Positions 12,510-25,333 of a stretch of DNA of 64,000 bases are shown piece after piece. The first letter of the stretch is position 1. Every line of letters starts with the position of its first letter. The DNA is from Panopea generosa (taxonomy: Eukaryota > Mollusca > Bivalvia > Adapedonta > Hiatellidae), in assembly GCA_029582155.1 (NCBI GenBank), contig CM055902.1, positions 18,487,248-18,551,247 of the forward strand. The letters run 5' to 3'. A program made the position numbers and the translations under genes. Below the pieces are notes generated by a model. It was not told where the DNA came from and searched no databases. It saw nothing but the letters and a program-made list of their open reading frames with translations.

Positions 12510-13509
12510 AATATAATATAATGATATATTCTATACAGATATATCTCTGTTTTCACGGCAACGTAGGGAATTATTTACAAAAGGGCGTTATATCTAGAGT
12601 GTACATGTAATTTAAACCAATATTTAAGTGTTTTATCATTTTCAGGTGTTACCCCGTACACGTGCACGCACGCACGCACATACACACCCACTGACGTTAT
12701 GACCTTTTGTCAGTGACCACGGGCAACTGTTATTTTTAAACGCCGTAGTTAAAAGGCTGACCGCCAGAAATAACCCGACAAAAATTAAGACTGTCAGTAA
12801 GAAAATTGTGTTTGTCGTTTGTGTTGCAACTTTATTATTGGAAGCGAATTTTTTTTTGTGACCATTTTCACCGTTTGCACACGTCAAGGTAACATTTATG
12901 CAATGTAATTCAGTGTTTCAATGTTCCAAGGCAGAAATTCCTGTGTTTACTTCTTCAGTGCGTTTTCATTATTTTGACATTCGTTGTATTGTTTCTACTT
13001 GTGTCGGATTGAATGCTACTTCTTCTTACTTATCCGTCTGAAAAATGATCCATTTATATTTTTCACTAAATATCTCTCCAGATTTCTTATATTATTCTCA
13101 TATAATTCTCATATTATTTTATTTTCACGAATATATTTCAGCTCACACTTGAAGAAAGATTGGGATAAGAATCAAATATTTGAAAAAATTACACTGATTC
13201 CAGTCCAGAAATATTTAACGTACGTTTCGTAAAACACATAATGAGAAAACCAAATACCTCAGGTTCCAGGATGGACCAGGACCTGATGCTGTTCTATTTC
13301 GCAATAACGTGTATTATAAAGTGTAAAAATGCCAAACAAATGAATTAACACTGATTTTAAGTAAGTACTTTCTGTTAAATGGCAAATTACACATTTATAC
13401 AAACTTACTTGTTATTCAAATCATCAAAAATATGCTGATTTGAGGGAGCGATATTTTTTTTCTCAAATAGAAATAATAGCTTGATAAAGAGGTGTGTTGC
13501 AAAATGTAT
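12510..13509. other. Gene-free interval
   Basis: Holds a GCAC/ACAC-rich patch at 12660-12690 and a scrap of dispersed repeat B at about 13127-13170. No gene is supported. The 81-codon minus-strand frame has no domain. Confidence 0.45.
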
Positions 13510-13610
13510 ATGTTCTTGTATTTATGTTTATACTTGTATATATGTGTGTACTTGTATATATATGTGTACTTGTATATATTAGCATACTTGTATATATGTG
13601 TGTTAGTAAA
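13510..13610. repeat. TATATGTGTGTACTTG low-complexity repeat
   Basis: Imperfect repeats of TATATATGTGTGTACTTG about 20-24 bp long. They create the Tyr/Lys/Thr-rich minus-strand frames crossing 13416-13757, which are artefacts. Confidence 0.8.
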
Positions 13611-15320
13611 AGATTGCTTGTCAGTATGCAGGTTTGTGTTATATAAAGGTATGTACTCAAGAGATATATAAATGCATGGTGAATTATAGAGCCACATTAT
13701 AAAACTAGTGTGATGTCTTCTTATCTTTGCACATGTTATATAATAAAACAAATACACAAATATTTACACTTTCACATCGCCATTCTAAAAGATATTCACA
13801 GTTTTGAGATATGTATGTAGAGCTATTACATTAACGATCTTGTCAATATGATCCTTATTAGAAAAAAAATCATTAATGAAATATCTTAACGTACATATAT
13901 TAAAACTGTAAATATCGCTAACAACAATAACTCTTAAATTCACACGGCGTTTCTTCATCCTTAATTATATTTAAATATGATATAGATTTATGTTATGGAA
14001 GGCCTTATTGTAATATAAGAGTTTACATTTTATGAAATTTGTCGAAATATGTAAAAAAAATAAAAAATTGTTATATTGCTTGACATTCATCATTTAGAGG
14101 ATAGTTCTAGGTCTGGTCGTCCGGTGTCAGTATAATGTAAATTGGAGAACCATAGAAAGTGTCTGTGGCGTGATTCTATTGCATAACGTAATTTGTCATG
14201 CTAGCCCACGCAGGCGACTTCGTGTTGTGACTCAGCAATTTAACTCAACACTAATTTACACAGATCAACAATTAAATATCTACTAGTGTACCGACTGGAA
14301 TCGAAGTGCTTGAACTGACTTCAATTGCGTATGACAACTGTACAACTCGTTAATAATAACTTAGTATGCCGTATTCACGTGACAAACAGTGATGATAACA
14401 CCGAACCGAAGAATTATATCATTTTATGAGAACACTCGAAATAAAATACTATGAAAAAATATAATATGAAACCAATTTAAAGCAGATATCGATAAAAGAT
14501 TATAGTTATTTTAAAATATTAATGTGAGTGTAATTATAAAATAGAATGTGGGCTGATCAAAGAAATGCATAGGATTGGTATCTACCTGAAAACATATCTA
14601 GAATCAATCGTATTACTTAATGATACTCCTAACATTTCAGCAATACCTGCGGTTATCTGGTATGTTACACACATATTTATGCTAAATATTTTATCTACAA
14701 AAATAAGTATGCAAAAACAATTCCCATATTCATCAATTTTATAAAATATTTAAAACATATTGAAAACATAAAAAGAATAATAGCAACGACAAAAGATAAA
14801 CTTGAACAACAAAACGGCAAATGTGAAAAAAATACAACTGTGTATTAATGACGTCATCAAATTGATTTCAGACTTATCCTCCACTTTATCTTAACCTCCA
14901 TTTCCTTTTTTATTTCTTATCTACACTGTATTATCTACTGTCTACAAACACCAACTTATTTCTCAATTAATGCAAAAAGTATATTATACTTATAAAGACC
15001 ATTGTGACAATGCTTCATTATAAAAACACTTATAATATCATTGTTAACATATAAAAACAGCCTGAATAGACTTGTATATCAGTTATATATCTTAACATGC
15101 TAGTATAATATACACGCTAATCCTTCTTATTGTGTTACGTACAATGCGTTGCTATTTACTTGAATGTATATGTATTATGAGAAATAACATATTTAAAGAC
15201 AAAAAAAAAACACACATACCTTGTAAAGTAAATATATTTAACAGTGATTAATTATGATCGTCAGTAATTACTTCATCTTCTACATTGAGACTGATTACTA
15301 TGATATAAAACCAAAACAAG
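13611..15320. other. Gene-free AT-rich interval
   Basis: Nothing recognisable apart from poly-A and AT-rich low-complexity runs. Confidence 0.5.
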
Positions 15321-15340
15321 AATATATATATATATATATA
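15321..15340. repeat. (AT)n microsatellite
   Basis: A ten-unit pure AT run directly before a dispersed repeat that starts GGTAATTAAATTCACAACAA. Confidence 0.95.
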
Positions 15341-15342
15341 GG

Positions 15343-15407
15343 TAATTAAATTCACAACAACGGAATTTACGTTTTTTTGGATCTTTTCAGATGCTCATTC
15401 ACAATGC

Positions 15408-15412
<5 letters not shown>
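15343..15412 (+). repeat. Dispersed repeat D, copy 1
   Basis: A 70-bp piece, TTCACAACAACGGAATTTACG followed by GGATCTTTTCAGATGC and TTCACAATGCATGATG. A clear second copy lies at 25334-25410. The opening GGTAATTAAATTCACAACAA recurs alone at 15783-15802. Both long copies run into AT repeats. Class unknown. Confidence 0.6.

Positions 15413-15456
<44 letters not shown>
15413..15456. repeat. (TA)n(GA)n compound microsatellite
   Basis: About 14 TA units pass directly into eight GA units. Confidence 0.95.
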
Positions 15457-15457
<1 letters not shown>

Positions 15458-16048
15458 TAATTATTTATGAACAACCAATACATAAATGTACAAACCAGAC
15501 TACGGCGAGTGCGCCTAGCTCCAATGCAAACCATAGACACAATATCAAGGCCTCTGCCAAACCGGTAAACTTGGTGTCGACCATGACTTATATACTATGG
15601 AATTACATGCAACACATCTTGACTGGACGGACAGATTAACATACATGAACTGATAGCTTTATATGAGTAAGACCAAGTTAAGGATTCATGACTACTCACA
15701 TGCTATATAAAGGACAGATGTATAAACCCGTTGGATCATAGATATACAGTGAATTCACATATAATCAATTTCATAAAGGGGGGTAATTAAATTCACAACA
15801 ATTAAAATATGTTCTGTTCTGCCCTGTAGACATATCATCTTTGTTGTGATATTTCGAATTGTTTTATACAAAAAAAGAGAAAAACAAATAATAATAAAAT
15901 AAATAATTATATAACCTGGATGAGATGTAGTATTCAGCATTCAAATGACACTACCACCAAAGCAGCTTGGACATACTTGATATAAAGATTTATAATTACA
16001 AGTGTAATGCATATATATATATATATATTAGCTCGCTAGACATTATTT

Positions 16049-19000
16049 AAAAACAGAGCAGCAAGCACATCTGTATATTGTAAAACAGAACAGCAAGCAC
16101 ATCTGTATATTGTAAAACAGAAAAGCAAGCACATCTTGTTTGTTGTAAATAGAGCAGCAAGCACGTCTGTATATTGTAAAACAGAACAGCAAGCACATCT
16201 GTATATTGTAAAACAGAACAGCAAGCACATCTGTATATCGTAAAACAGAGCAGCAAGCACATCTGTATATTGTAAAACAGAATAGCAAGCACATCTGGTT
16301 TGTTGTAAATAGAGGAGCAAGCACATCTGTATATTGTAAAACTGAGCAACAAACCCATCTGTATATTTTAAAACAGAGCAGCAAGCACATCTGTATATTG
16401 TAAAACTGAGCAGCAAGCACATCTGTATATTGTAAAACAGAACAGCAAGCACATCTGTATATTGTAAAACTGAGCAGCAAGCACATCTGTATATTGTAAA
16501 ACTGAGCAGCAAGCACATCTGTATATTGTAAAACTGAGCAGCAAGCACATCTGTATATTGTAAAACTGAGCAGCAAGCACATCTGTATATTGTAAAACAG
16601 AGCAGCAAGCACATCTGTATATTGTAAAACAAAACAGCAAGCACATCTGTATATTGTAAAATTGAGCAGTAAGCACATCTGTATATTGTAAAATTGAGCA
16701 GTAAGCACATCTGTATATTGTAAAATTGAGCAGTAAGCACATCTGTATATTGTAAAACTGAGCAGCAAACCCATCTGTATATTGTAAAACAGAGCAACAA
16801 GCACATCCGTATATTGTAAAAAAGAACAGCAAGCACATCTGGTTTGTTGTAAATAGAACAGCAAGCAAGTCTGTATATTGTAAAACAGAACAGCAAGCAC
16901 ATCTGTATATCGTAAAACTGAGCAGCAAGCACATCTGTATATTGTAAAACAGAACAGCAAGCACATCTGTATATTGTAAAACTGAGCAGCAAGCACATCT
17001 GTATATTGTAAAATTGAGCAGTAAGCACATCTGTATATTGCAAAATTGAGCAGTAAGCACATCTGTATATTGTAAAACTGAGCAGCAAACCCATCTGTAT
17101 ATTGTAAAACAGAGCAACAAGCACATCCGTATATTGTAAAAAAGAACAGCAAGCACATCTGGTTTGTTGTAAATAGAACAGCAAGCAAGTCTGTATATTG
17201 TAAAACAGAATAACAAGCACATCTGTATATTGTAAAACAGAACAGCAAGCACATCTGTATATTATAAAATTGAGCAGCAAGCACATCTGTATATTGTAAA
17301 ACTGAGCAGCAAACCCATCTGTATATTGTAAAACAGAGCAGCAAGCACATCTGTATATTTTAAACTGAGCAGTAAACCCATCTGTATATTGTAAAATTGA
17401 GCAGCAAGCACATCTGTATATTGTAAAACTGAGCAGCAAGCACATCTGTATATTGTAAAACAGAACAGCAAGCACATCTGTATATTGTAAAATTGAGCAG
17501 AAAGCACATCTGTATATTGTAAAATTGAGCAGTAAGCACATCTGTATATTGTAAAACTGAGCAGCAAACCCATCTGTATATTGTAAAACAGAGCAACAAG
17601 CACATCTGTATATTGTAAAACAGAACAGCAAGCACATCTGGTTTGTTGTAAATAGAGCAGCAAGCAAGTCTGTATGTTGTAAAACAGAATAACAAGCACA
17701 TCTGTATATTGTAAAACAGATTAGCAAGCACATCTGTATATTGTAAAACAGAGCAGCAAACACATCTGTATATTGTAAAACAAAACAGCAATCACATCTG
17801 GTTTGTTGTAAATAGAGCAGCAAGCACATCTGTATATTGTAAAACAGAACAGCAAGCACATCTGTATATTGTAAAATTGAGCAGCAAGCACATCTGTATA
17901 TTGTAAAATTGAGCAGTAAGCACATCTGTATATTGTAAAACTGAGCAGCAAACCCATCTGTATATTGTAAAACAGAGCAACAAGCACATCTGTATATTGT
18001 AAAACAGAACAGCAAGCACATCTGGTTTGTTGTAAATAGAGCAGCAAGCAAGTCTGTATATTGTAAAACAGAATAACAAGCACATCTGTATATTGTAAAA
18101 CAGAACAGCAAGCACATCTGTATATTGTAAAATTGAGCAGCAAGCACATCTGTATATTGTAAAACTGAGCAGCAAGCCCATCTGTATATTGTAAAACTGA
18201 GCAGCAAGCACATCTGTATATTGTAAAACAGAGCAGCAAGCCCATCTGTATATTGTAAAACAGAGCAGCAAGCCCATCTGTATATTGTAAAACAGAGCAG
18301 CAAGCACATCTGTATATTGTAAAACTGAGCAGCAAGCACATATGTATATTGTAAAACTGAGCAGCAAGCCCATCTTTATATTGTAAAACTGAGCAGCAAA
18401 CCCATCTGTATATTGTAAAACTGAGCAGCAAGCCCATCTGTATATTGTAAAACTGAGCAGCAAACCCATCTGTATATTGTAAAACTGAGCAGCAAGCCCA
18501 TCTGTATATTGTAAAACTGAGCAGCAAACCCATCTGTATATTGTAAAACAGAGCAGCAAGCCCATCTGTATATTGTAAAACTGAGCAGCAAACCCATCTG
18601 TATATTGTAAAACAGAGCAGCAAACCCATCTGTATATTGTAAAACTGAGCAGCAAACCCATCTGTATATTGTAAAACTGAGCAGCAAGCCCATCTGTATA
18701 TTGTAAAACTGAGCAGCAAACCCATCTGTATATTGTAAAACTGAGCAGCAAGCCCATCTGTATATTGTAAAACTGAGCAGCAAGCACATCTGTATAATGT
18801 AAAACTGAGCAGCAAGCACATCTGTATATTGTAAAACTGAGCAGCAAACCCATCTGTATATTGTAAAACAGAGCAACAAGCACATCTGTATATTGTAAAA
18901 CTGAGCAGCAAGCACATCTGTATATTGTAAAACTGAGCAGCAAACCCATCTGTATATTGTAAAACAGAGCAACAAGCCCATCTGTATATTGTAAAACTGA

Positions 19001-20271
19001 ACAGCAAGCACATCTGTATAATGTAAAACTGAGCAGCAAGCACATCTGTATATTGTAAAACTGAGCAGCAAACCCATCTGTATATTGTAAAACTGAGCAG
19101 CAAGCCCATCTGTATATTGTAAAACTGAGCAGCAAACCCATCTGTATATTGTAAAACTGAGCAGCAAGCCCATCTGTATATTGTAAAACTGAGCAGCAAG
19201 CACATCTGTATAATGTAAAACTGAGCAGCAAGCACATCTGTATATTGTAAAACTGAGCAGCAAACCCATCTGTATATTGTAAAACAGAGCAACAAGCACA
19301 TCTGTATATTGTAAAACTGAGCAGCAAGCACATCTGTATAATGTAAAACAGAGCAGCAAACCCATCTGTATATTGTAAAACTGAGCAGCAAACCCATCTG
19401 TATATTGTAAAACTGAGCAGCAAGCCCATCTGTATATTGTAAAACTGAGCAGCAAGCACATCTGTATATTGTAAAACTGAGCAGCAAACCCATCTGTATA
19501 TTGTAAAACAGAGCAACAAGCACATCTGTATATTGTAAAATTGAGCAGTAAGCACATCTGTATATTGTAAAACTGAGCAGCAAACCCATCTGTATATTGT
19601 AAAACAGAGCAACAAGCACATCTGTATATTGTAAAACAGAACAGCAAGCACATCTGGTTTGTTGTAAATAGAGCAGCAAGCAAGTATGTATATTGTAAAA
19701 CAGAACAGCAAACACATCTGTATATTGTAAAACAAAACAGCAAGCACATCTGGTTTGTTGTAAATAGAGCTGCAAGCACGTCTGTATATTGTAAAACAGA
19801 GCAACAAGCACATCTGTATATTTTAAAACTGAGCAGCAAGCACATCTGTATATTGTAAAACAGAGCAGCAAACACATCTGTATATTGTAAAACAAAACAG
19901 CAAGCACATCTGGTTTGTTGTAAATAGAGCAGCAAGCACGTCTGTATATTGTAAAACAGAACAGCAAGCACATCTGTATATTGTAAAATTGAACAGCAAG
20001 CACATCTGTATATTGTAAAACAGAACAGCAAGCACATCTGTATATTGTAAAATTGAACAGCAAGCACATCTGTATATTGTAAAACAGAGCAACAAGCACA
20101 TCTGTATATTGTAAAACAGAGCAGCAGGCCCATCTGTATATTGTAAAACAGAGCAGCAAGCACATCTGTATATTGTAAAACAGAACAGCAAGCACATCTG
20201 TATATTGTAAAACAGAGTAGCAAGCACATATGTATATTGTAAAACAGAGCAGCAAGCACATATGAATATTG
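16049..20271. repeat. 32-bp tandem array, about 132 copies
   Basis: A 4.2-kb uninterrupted array of a 32-bp unit (GCAGCAAGCACATCTGTATA plus TTGTAAAACTGA). The diagnostic CTGTATATTG falls at 16071 and its last equivalent near 20262, so length drift over 131 units is only one base, from a deletion near 17360 where TATATTTTAAACTG appears. Variant units keep strict phase. The GGTTTGTTGTAAATAG type occurs in both flanks, with starts including 16297, 16841, 17161, 17640, 17800, 18024, 19656, 19752 and 19912, and the CCCATCTG type is concentrated at 18150-19520. The minus-strand unit contains no stop triplet in any frame, producing open frames up to 846 codons. These are not genes, because 32 is not a multiple of three and they lack exon context. 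Confidence 0.97.
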
Positions 20272-20279
20272 TATATACG

Positions 20280-21721
20280 CAGACATGCTCAGATTAATAC
20301 ATAAACTCAAAATATATGAGTATGCAACACAGGACGAAATATGAAAGTACAACACAGGGTTTAGAGGTTTAAGAAACAAGAGGTACCAAATTGTTCAGCA
20401 GCATCTCAAGTTAACATCCAGTAACATCAACATACAATACTAACTGAAGTATGTTGATATAAACACACAAGCTAAAGATGTTGCGTTTTCATATCACTTC
20501 CTGTGTTGCTTTTTCATATCTCTCTCTATTGAACTGGCATTAGCTACACTAACAGTTTACGCTACTTCAAGGTTTACAGGTAAGTTAAACATCTGCCAAT
20601 CAGTGGTTATCTCCCCTGGTAGAGTACAGGTATAACTAACCCGCAGCTGCATATTGCAATATCACACATCACGAAACCAGATGTGCACTGACGACAATAT
20701 ACAAGTACGGCGGTTAAAAGGTTGTCACGTTGTCTATCCACAATGACCCTCCTTTCGTACACTCATTAACACGCCCCGATGCTTTTTAAAAAAATGCTTA
20801 TTTCATTGCAATTTAAATTTCACAATATTTCATCATTACGTCATAATGGACCAAAAACAGTTATGGTTTGGTGTTATCATTAGTTCAACTTCTATTAAAT
20901 GACAATTATATTCAATCAAACATTACAACCAGTATGACTACGCAGAAATGAAACGTGAAGGCGTGTATAAAAATACGATATGTCCTACAAAGACGCATGC
21001 CTCGGTTAAAACAGATGACAAACCTCAATACTGTACATAAATGGGATGCACTGCAGACGAGTGGTTTAATATGTAGTCTGAAAACCTCTTACATTTTACC
21101 GCTAACGTATCGGATTTGAAGCCCAGTGGAAAGCTTTATGTTGGAAGGTTTGCGAGTTACTTGTAAAAAAAAAAACGATGGTTCTAATTCTACTGAAATC
21201 TTCCTCAGCCCATAAAACGGGTTGGCACATATATAACCTGCAATGTGCCGAAAATGGCGTTATGCTCCGTTAAAAAAAAAAATACATATATTGGCACATT
21301 ACGTATAGATGATTTTAAACGCGCACCACAGTACTAAGATAAAAGCGTAAATACGTGACAGAAACGACAATATGTCTATATTTAATACTAAAAGTAAATG
21401 AATCAGAATGAACAAGCACGGTATCAATAAAAACACAAAAAGGCGCGCAAATATACGGATGTAAGCAAGATATGATACAAAAAAAAATCCTCTTATATTC
21501 TGTATCTAAATATTTGCTGAACAAACCCCTTGAAATGTACATTTATTACCACCCTTTGGCCGTCGGTCTTTTAACATCTATGTTATTAACACTTCAACAA
21601 ATACAATCCCCGGTAAAACCTGACCAAACTGATAGGGTATCCTGATTCAATCTTGACATGTAATTGATGCGGAAAATATGTATCGTGTCTGTAAATTTAA
21701 GTCAAAAATAACAACAGCTTC
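20280..21721. other. Gene-free interval
   Basis: No gene, RNA or clear element. Contains short poly-A tracts near 21170 and 21273 and a 75-codon minus-strand frame without a domain. Confidence 0.45.
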
Positions 21722-22545
21722 GGGTCCTCTGTGACCGAGAGGTCAACGGCGTCGTCGTCTGGTGACATCTTACTTTTCACTGTTGAGGATCGTGGGCCCG
21801 AGCTCAGCTCAGTCCGTATATTTTATGTTAAAAAGTGTGTTATTTACTTGCTGAAGAACGGTGCTTTTACTCAAATTATTTCTGAGGTCTTATCCAACCT
21901 ATAAAACTAGATATGCCATATACACCATGTATATATGCTGAGGGACGTGGGTTCGAGCTTAGCTCAGTCCAAAAACTTTGTGAGAAAGTGTATTAGTTAC
22001 TTGCTGAAGAACGGTGCTTTTACTCAAATTCATTCTGAGGTCTCTCCCTATAAAACTGGAAATGCCATATATACTATGTCTATATGTTTAGGGTCGTGGG
22101 TTCGAGCTCAGCTCAGTCCGTAAACTTTAAGTGAGAAAGTGTGTCAGTTTCTTGCTGAAGGACTGTTTTTTACTCAAATTCATTCTGAGGTCTTCCTCCG
22201 CCTATAAAACTGGAAATGCCATTTATACTATGTCTATATGTTGAGGGTCGTGGGTTCGAGCTCAGCTCAGTCCGTAAACTTTATTCGGGAACGTGTGTCA
22301 GTAACTTGCTGAAGGACTGTGTTTTACTCAAATTCATTCTGATGACTTCCCCCGCCTATAAAACTGGATATGCCATATAAACTATGTCTATATGTTGAGG
22401 GACGTGGGTTCGAGCTCAGCTCAGTCCAAGAACTTTATGTGAGAAAGTGTATCAGTTACTTGCTGAAGGACGGTGCTTTTACTCAAATTTATTCTTAGGT
22501 CTTCCTCCGCCTATAAAACTGGATAAACCATGTATACTATGTGTG
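21722..22545 (+). repeat. 153-bp tandem array made from a SINE
   Basis: Five direct copies of a unit of about 153 bp, with CGTGGG marks at 21791, 21946, 22095, 22249 and 22403. The first copy is preceded by a tRNA-Ser/Leu-like A-box region (GTGACCGAGAGGTCAACGGCG) and has a B-box-like GTGGGCCCGAGCTC. Later copies keep the B-box-like GTGGGTTCGAGCTCAG but replace the A-box region with the SINE's own 3' end (CCTATAAAACTGGAAATGCC). The body matches the SINE at 23545-23712: AGAAAGTGTGTCAGTTACTTGC, GGTGCTTTTACTCAAATTCA and TTCTGAGGTCTTCCTCCGCC. I call this SINE family C. Confidence 0.85.
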
Positions 22546-22794
22546 AAACTGGCTTTTTTTATATAAAAAGAAACCTCAGAAAGGTACCGTTTTTATATCA
22601 GATCTACATATCGTATACATTTATTAATGCTATTTTTATTACATCAGTCTGGAATATTAGTTTAGACCAATCTACCTATTATCGTGCACTTGAAATGTCA
22701 AAAAGGTACACTTCTGTTTTGCATTATGTGAAAAAATAGTATAGTTACCATATATGGTTTAGTAAAACTTTGCATTATAGTTTTAGTATATACT

Positions 22795-22905
22795 AATTTA
22801 TTTTAGCTCGATTGCGATGAAAGCTCAGAGCTTATAAGAACCGCTCTCGAGTCCGTTTCCTGGGTAGAACCAGTACTGAGTGTTGTTTTATGAGAGGCAT
22901 CGGGT
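22795..22905 (+). mobile_element. Dispersed repeat B, copy 2, truncated
   Basis: Shares TTTTAGCTCGATTGCGATGA, AAGCTCAGAGCTTAT, CCGCTCTCGAGTCCG, GTAGAACCAGTACTGAG and GAGGCATCGGG with the copy at 12327. It breaks off into a short TA run, so the 3' third is missing. Confidence 0.6.
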
Positions 22906-23544
22906 ATATATATATATGCATGTTATATCGTCATTGTGAATGCTAAGCTTGTGTATTTCAACCGTTTTTTGTCGGTTCACCGTAATGCTTCAAACAATGA
23001 AATACGTATTTTCTGCATAATATAATATAATATTGGTCATAAATTGATTGTATTCACCCAATATAAATAGGTTATTAAATATCGGTGATGCATCCAATTA
23101 AGATGAACTTTTCAACACTACGTTCTTAATAATGCATACGGTTTTTGACACGCTCGACGAAGCTGTTGCCTTTGGGTGTGATCAGTACCTAACTATTGGC
23201 GCCACCATGCCTAGCTTAAGGCATTATTTAAATGGTGTGATAAGAATTGAATTAAACCAAAAACCTTTACGCCAATGTATACCTCTTTATGATAATATAG
23301 GATGGATGTGAACTAAATTGCTTTATTTCCTATTTGATGTGAAATATACGCATTTTGCTTGAGCTATCCATTCAGTCTCAACACTAAGTAAGCATATATT
23401 TCGGTTTATGGAAGGTATGCATTTGTATCAAATTCTGCTAAGATACACATGCATGTATACCGGTCTTATAAGACAACAAATGAACAAATGCAGCCAATTA
23501 TGTTATAGCAAAATAGTGACGTTTTCTGTCAGTGTTCTCAAGTA
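22906..23544. other. Gene-free interval
   Basis: Nothing recognised. AT-rich, no coding signal. Confidence 0.45.
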
Positions 23545-23712
23545 GCGAGTAATCATACATATTTGATAGAGGAAGAATCCAGAATGAATCTGAGTAGAAC
23601 GACCGTTCTTCTGCAAGTAACTGACAAACCTTCTCATATTAATTTTTTTTATGCCAAGCGGGACTCGAACCGACGATCTCATATAGTTATGCCTCTTAAG
23701 ACTGACAGAAGA
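23545..23712 (-). mobile_element. SINE family C, single copy
   Basis: Read on the minus strand: a tRNA-like head with a B box (GGTTCGAGTCCC), then GAGAAGGTTTGTCAGTTACT, then ACTCAGATTCATTCTGGA and TTCTTCCTC. It is collinear with the unit of the array at 21722-22545, so it represents the single-copy form of that SINE. The short frame at 23503-23715 is its shadow. Confidence 0.7.
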
Positions 23713-23881
23713 CAATTCCTAAGCTTAAAATAGCTCATGTACTTATTTTCAAATCGGTTTATAGAGAATGTGACTTTGTGTTGCAGATGGCCATATAACA
23801 TCATCTGCGATAAGACATCACTGGGTTTAAAATGTAACGTGTTGTGATTTCAATCTGATGGATGAATTTTAGAGCAGTTAA

Positions 23882-24172
23882 GGATGTAATGTACAAGTGG
23901 ATCCAAATGGAAAGGTGAGCGGAAGTGCTAGTGATACAGCGAATGATCCAGGAGGATCTACATTTACAGGAAAGGCTCAGGTTAATGCAAACGGTCAGGT
24001 GAGTGGTAGAGGAAGTGCCAGTGTTATTGGAGATGATGAATCTCAATTAAATGGACAATTCAATGTTAATGGAAACGGTCAGGTCAGTGCTGGGGCAACT
24101 TGTTCTTTAAACACAGAGTAATGAAACTTTAATGACAATGTCCAAGTTAGTCGCAATGGTCAAGTTAGTTAA
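23882..24172 (+). pseudogene. Orphan exon of a 28-residue repeat protein
   Basis: The frame from about 23882 to the TAA at 24119-24121 encodes 28-residue repeats: VDPNGKVSGSAS..., VNANGQVSGRGSAS... and VNGNGQVSAGATCS.... Each begins with the shared (V)(D/N)xNG(K/Q)VSG core, and the first two are exactly 28 residues long. The composition (Gly, Ser, Asn, Val, few charges) suggests an extracellular, beta-rich repeat protein, but I do not recognise the family. The first in-frame codon follows a TAA at 23879-23881 and a usable AG, so this looks like an internal or last exon. After the double stop TAA TGA the same frame continues with VQVSRNGQVS before another stop at about 24170, so the repeat tract once ran further. 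It may be a shortened gene or a pseudogene. No partner exons were identified. Confidence 0.45.
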
Positions 24173-25333
24173 AAAACAAAATAGTAATACAAGAACATAT
24201 TTTAAATGGAAACCTTTATAATGAAAATCTTGTTATGGGGTCTAAGATAAAGCGAGAATGGAGTTGCTTCAAGAAATATGAACTTATTGCTTTGCTATGT
24301 TTTACCTTCGAACTTGTTTTAAACTATAACCTACTATTATTATTCAACCTTTGAAACATGGAATTTTGTTTACAGAATCTGGCATTGGTTATAAACGGCC
24401 ATCGACCTTTCTTAAGTTATTTGTTTGCGAGTTACTTTGCGCATATAACCAGTTTAAAGCACAATTTCATTTGGAAGTTTACCTTTGTCCTAAAATGGCT
24501 TTGATTCATAGATTCTTTGGTGTACTGCGTGACTAGTGGTTGGCCTTTTCATTGTACCACGACATGAAGGACATTCTGACGGCGAGTAACTTATAAAGCT
24601 TCAAACGGCTGGATATTCTGGATAATTATGTGTCTGTATCTCCGTAATGTTCAACTCTTGATCAATATTACCTGCTGAGTCATGAAGAACATATGTATAC
24701 ATGAATAGCATTATTTTTTCTCTTTTTATTAATTCATTTTAACAATTTATTGTGCACGTTGATGATTATGTTCATGATAATATTAGTTAAAATATCAAAA
24801 TGGGGTCTTGTGTGTACAAACCACAACCAAGAGACGAACATAGCAGCACCGGGTTTGTCTCTTCATGAGGGATATTGGAATGAATAAAACCTTAAAGCAT
24901 GTTTAACCGTAAATGTATTACGTATTGCTAAACAATATATCGCAATATTCTGTTGTCAAAAAACGTTTCTAGTTGCTTTAACCGCATTTGCTGAATGCTG
25001 GTTTTATCTATCGGCCGTGACTGAATATAATTTGTAGCCGATGAATGTAAAGTTTAACAATAAGGCTAACAAGTGAATGTATACATAAGATGAAGATTGT
25101 TGATGTTGCATTGTTATGAGAGTTGATTTCAACAATTTGTCAGCCATTATAACGACGTAGGATGCTCTGCCAGTAGACTGTCGCTGCAATATGAGTATGA
25201 TATTAAGATATATACCCCCTAGAAGGTGGTCAGTTATGTTGTAGATGTGGTCATTAAGAAAGACAGACAAGTATCAATTTTATTAATGAAACTGATGTAA
25301 ATTAATTTTGTTAACTTTAAATATATGCATGTT
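24173..25333. other. Gene-free interval
   Basis: No gene or element recognised. Short frames at 24351-24536 and 25004-25270 lack domains. Confidence 0.45.

Noticed and set aside
16049-20271. Regularly spaced repeats that might suggest a CRISPR array
   Set aside because: Units are directly abutting with no unique spacers, and the DNA is clearly eukaryotic. The same applies to the 49-, 52-, 65- and 73-bp arrays.
16036-20379. Several very long minus-strand open frames (up to 846 codons) with a Cys/Leu/Tyr-rich 32-residue repeat
   Set aside because: They are translations of a 32-bp tandem repeat whose unit has no stop triplet in any minus-strand frame. All three frames are open at once and there is no exon context.
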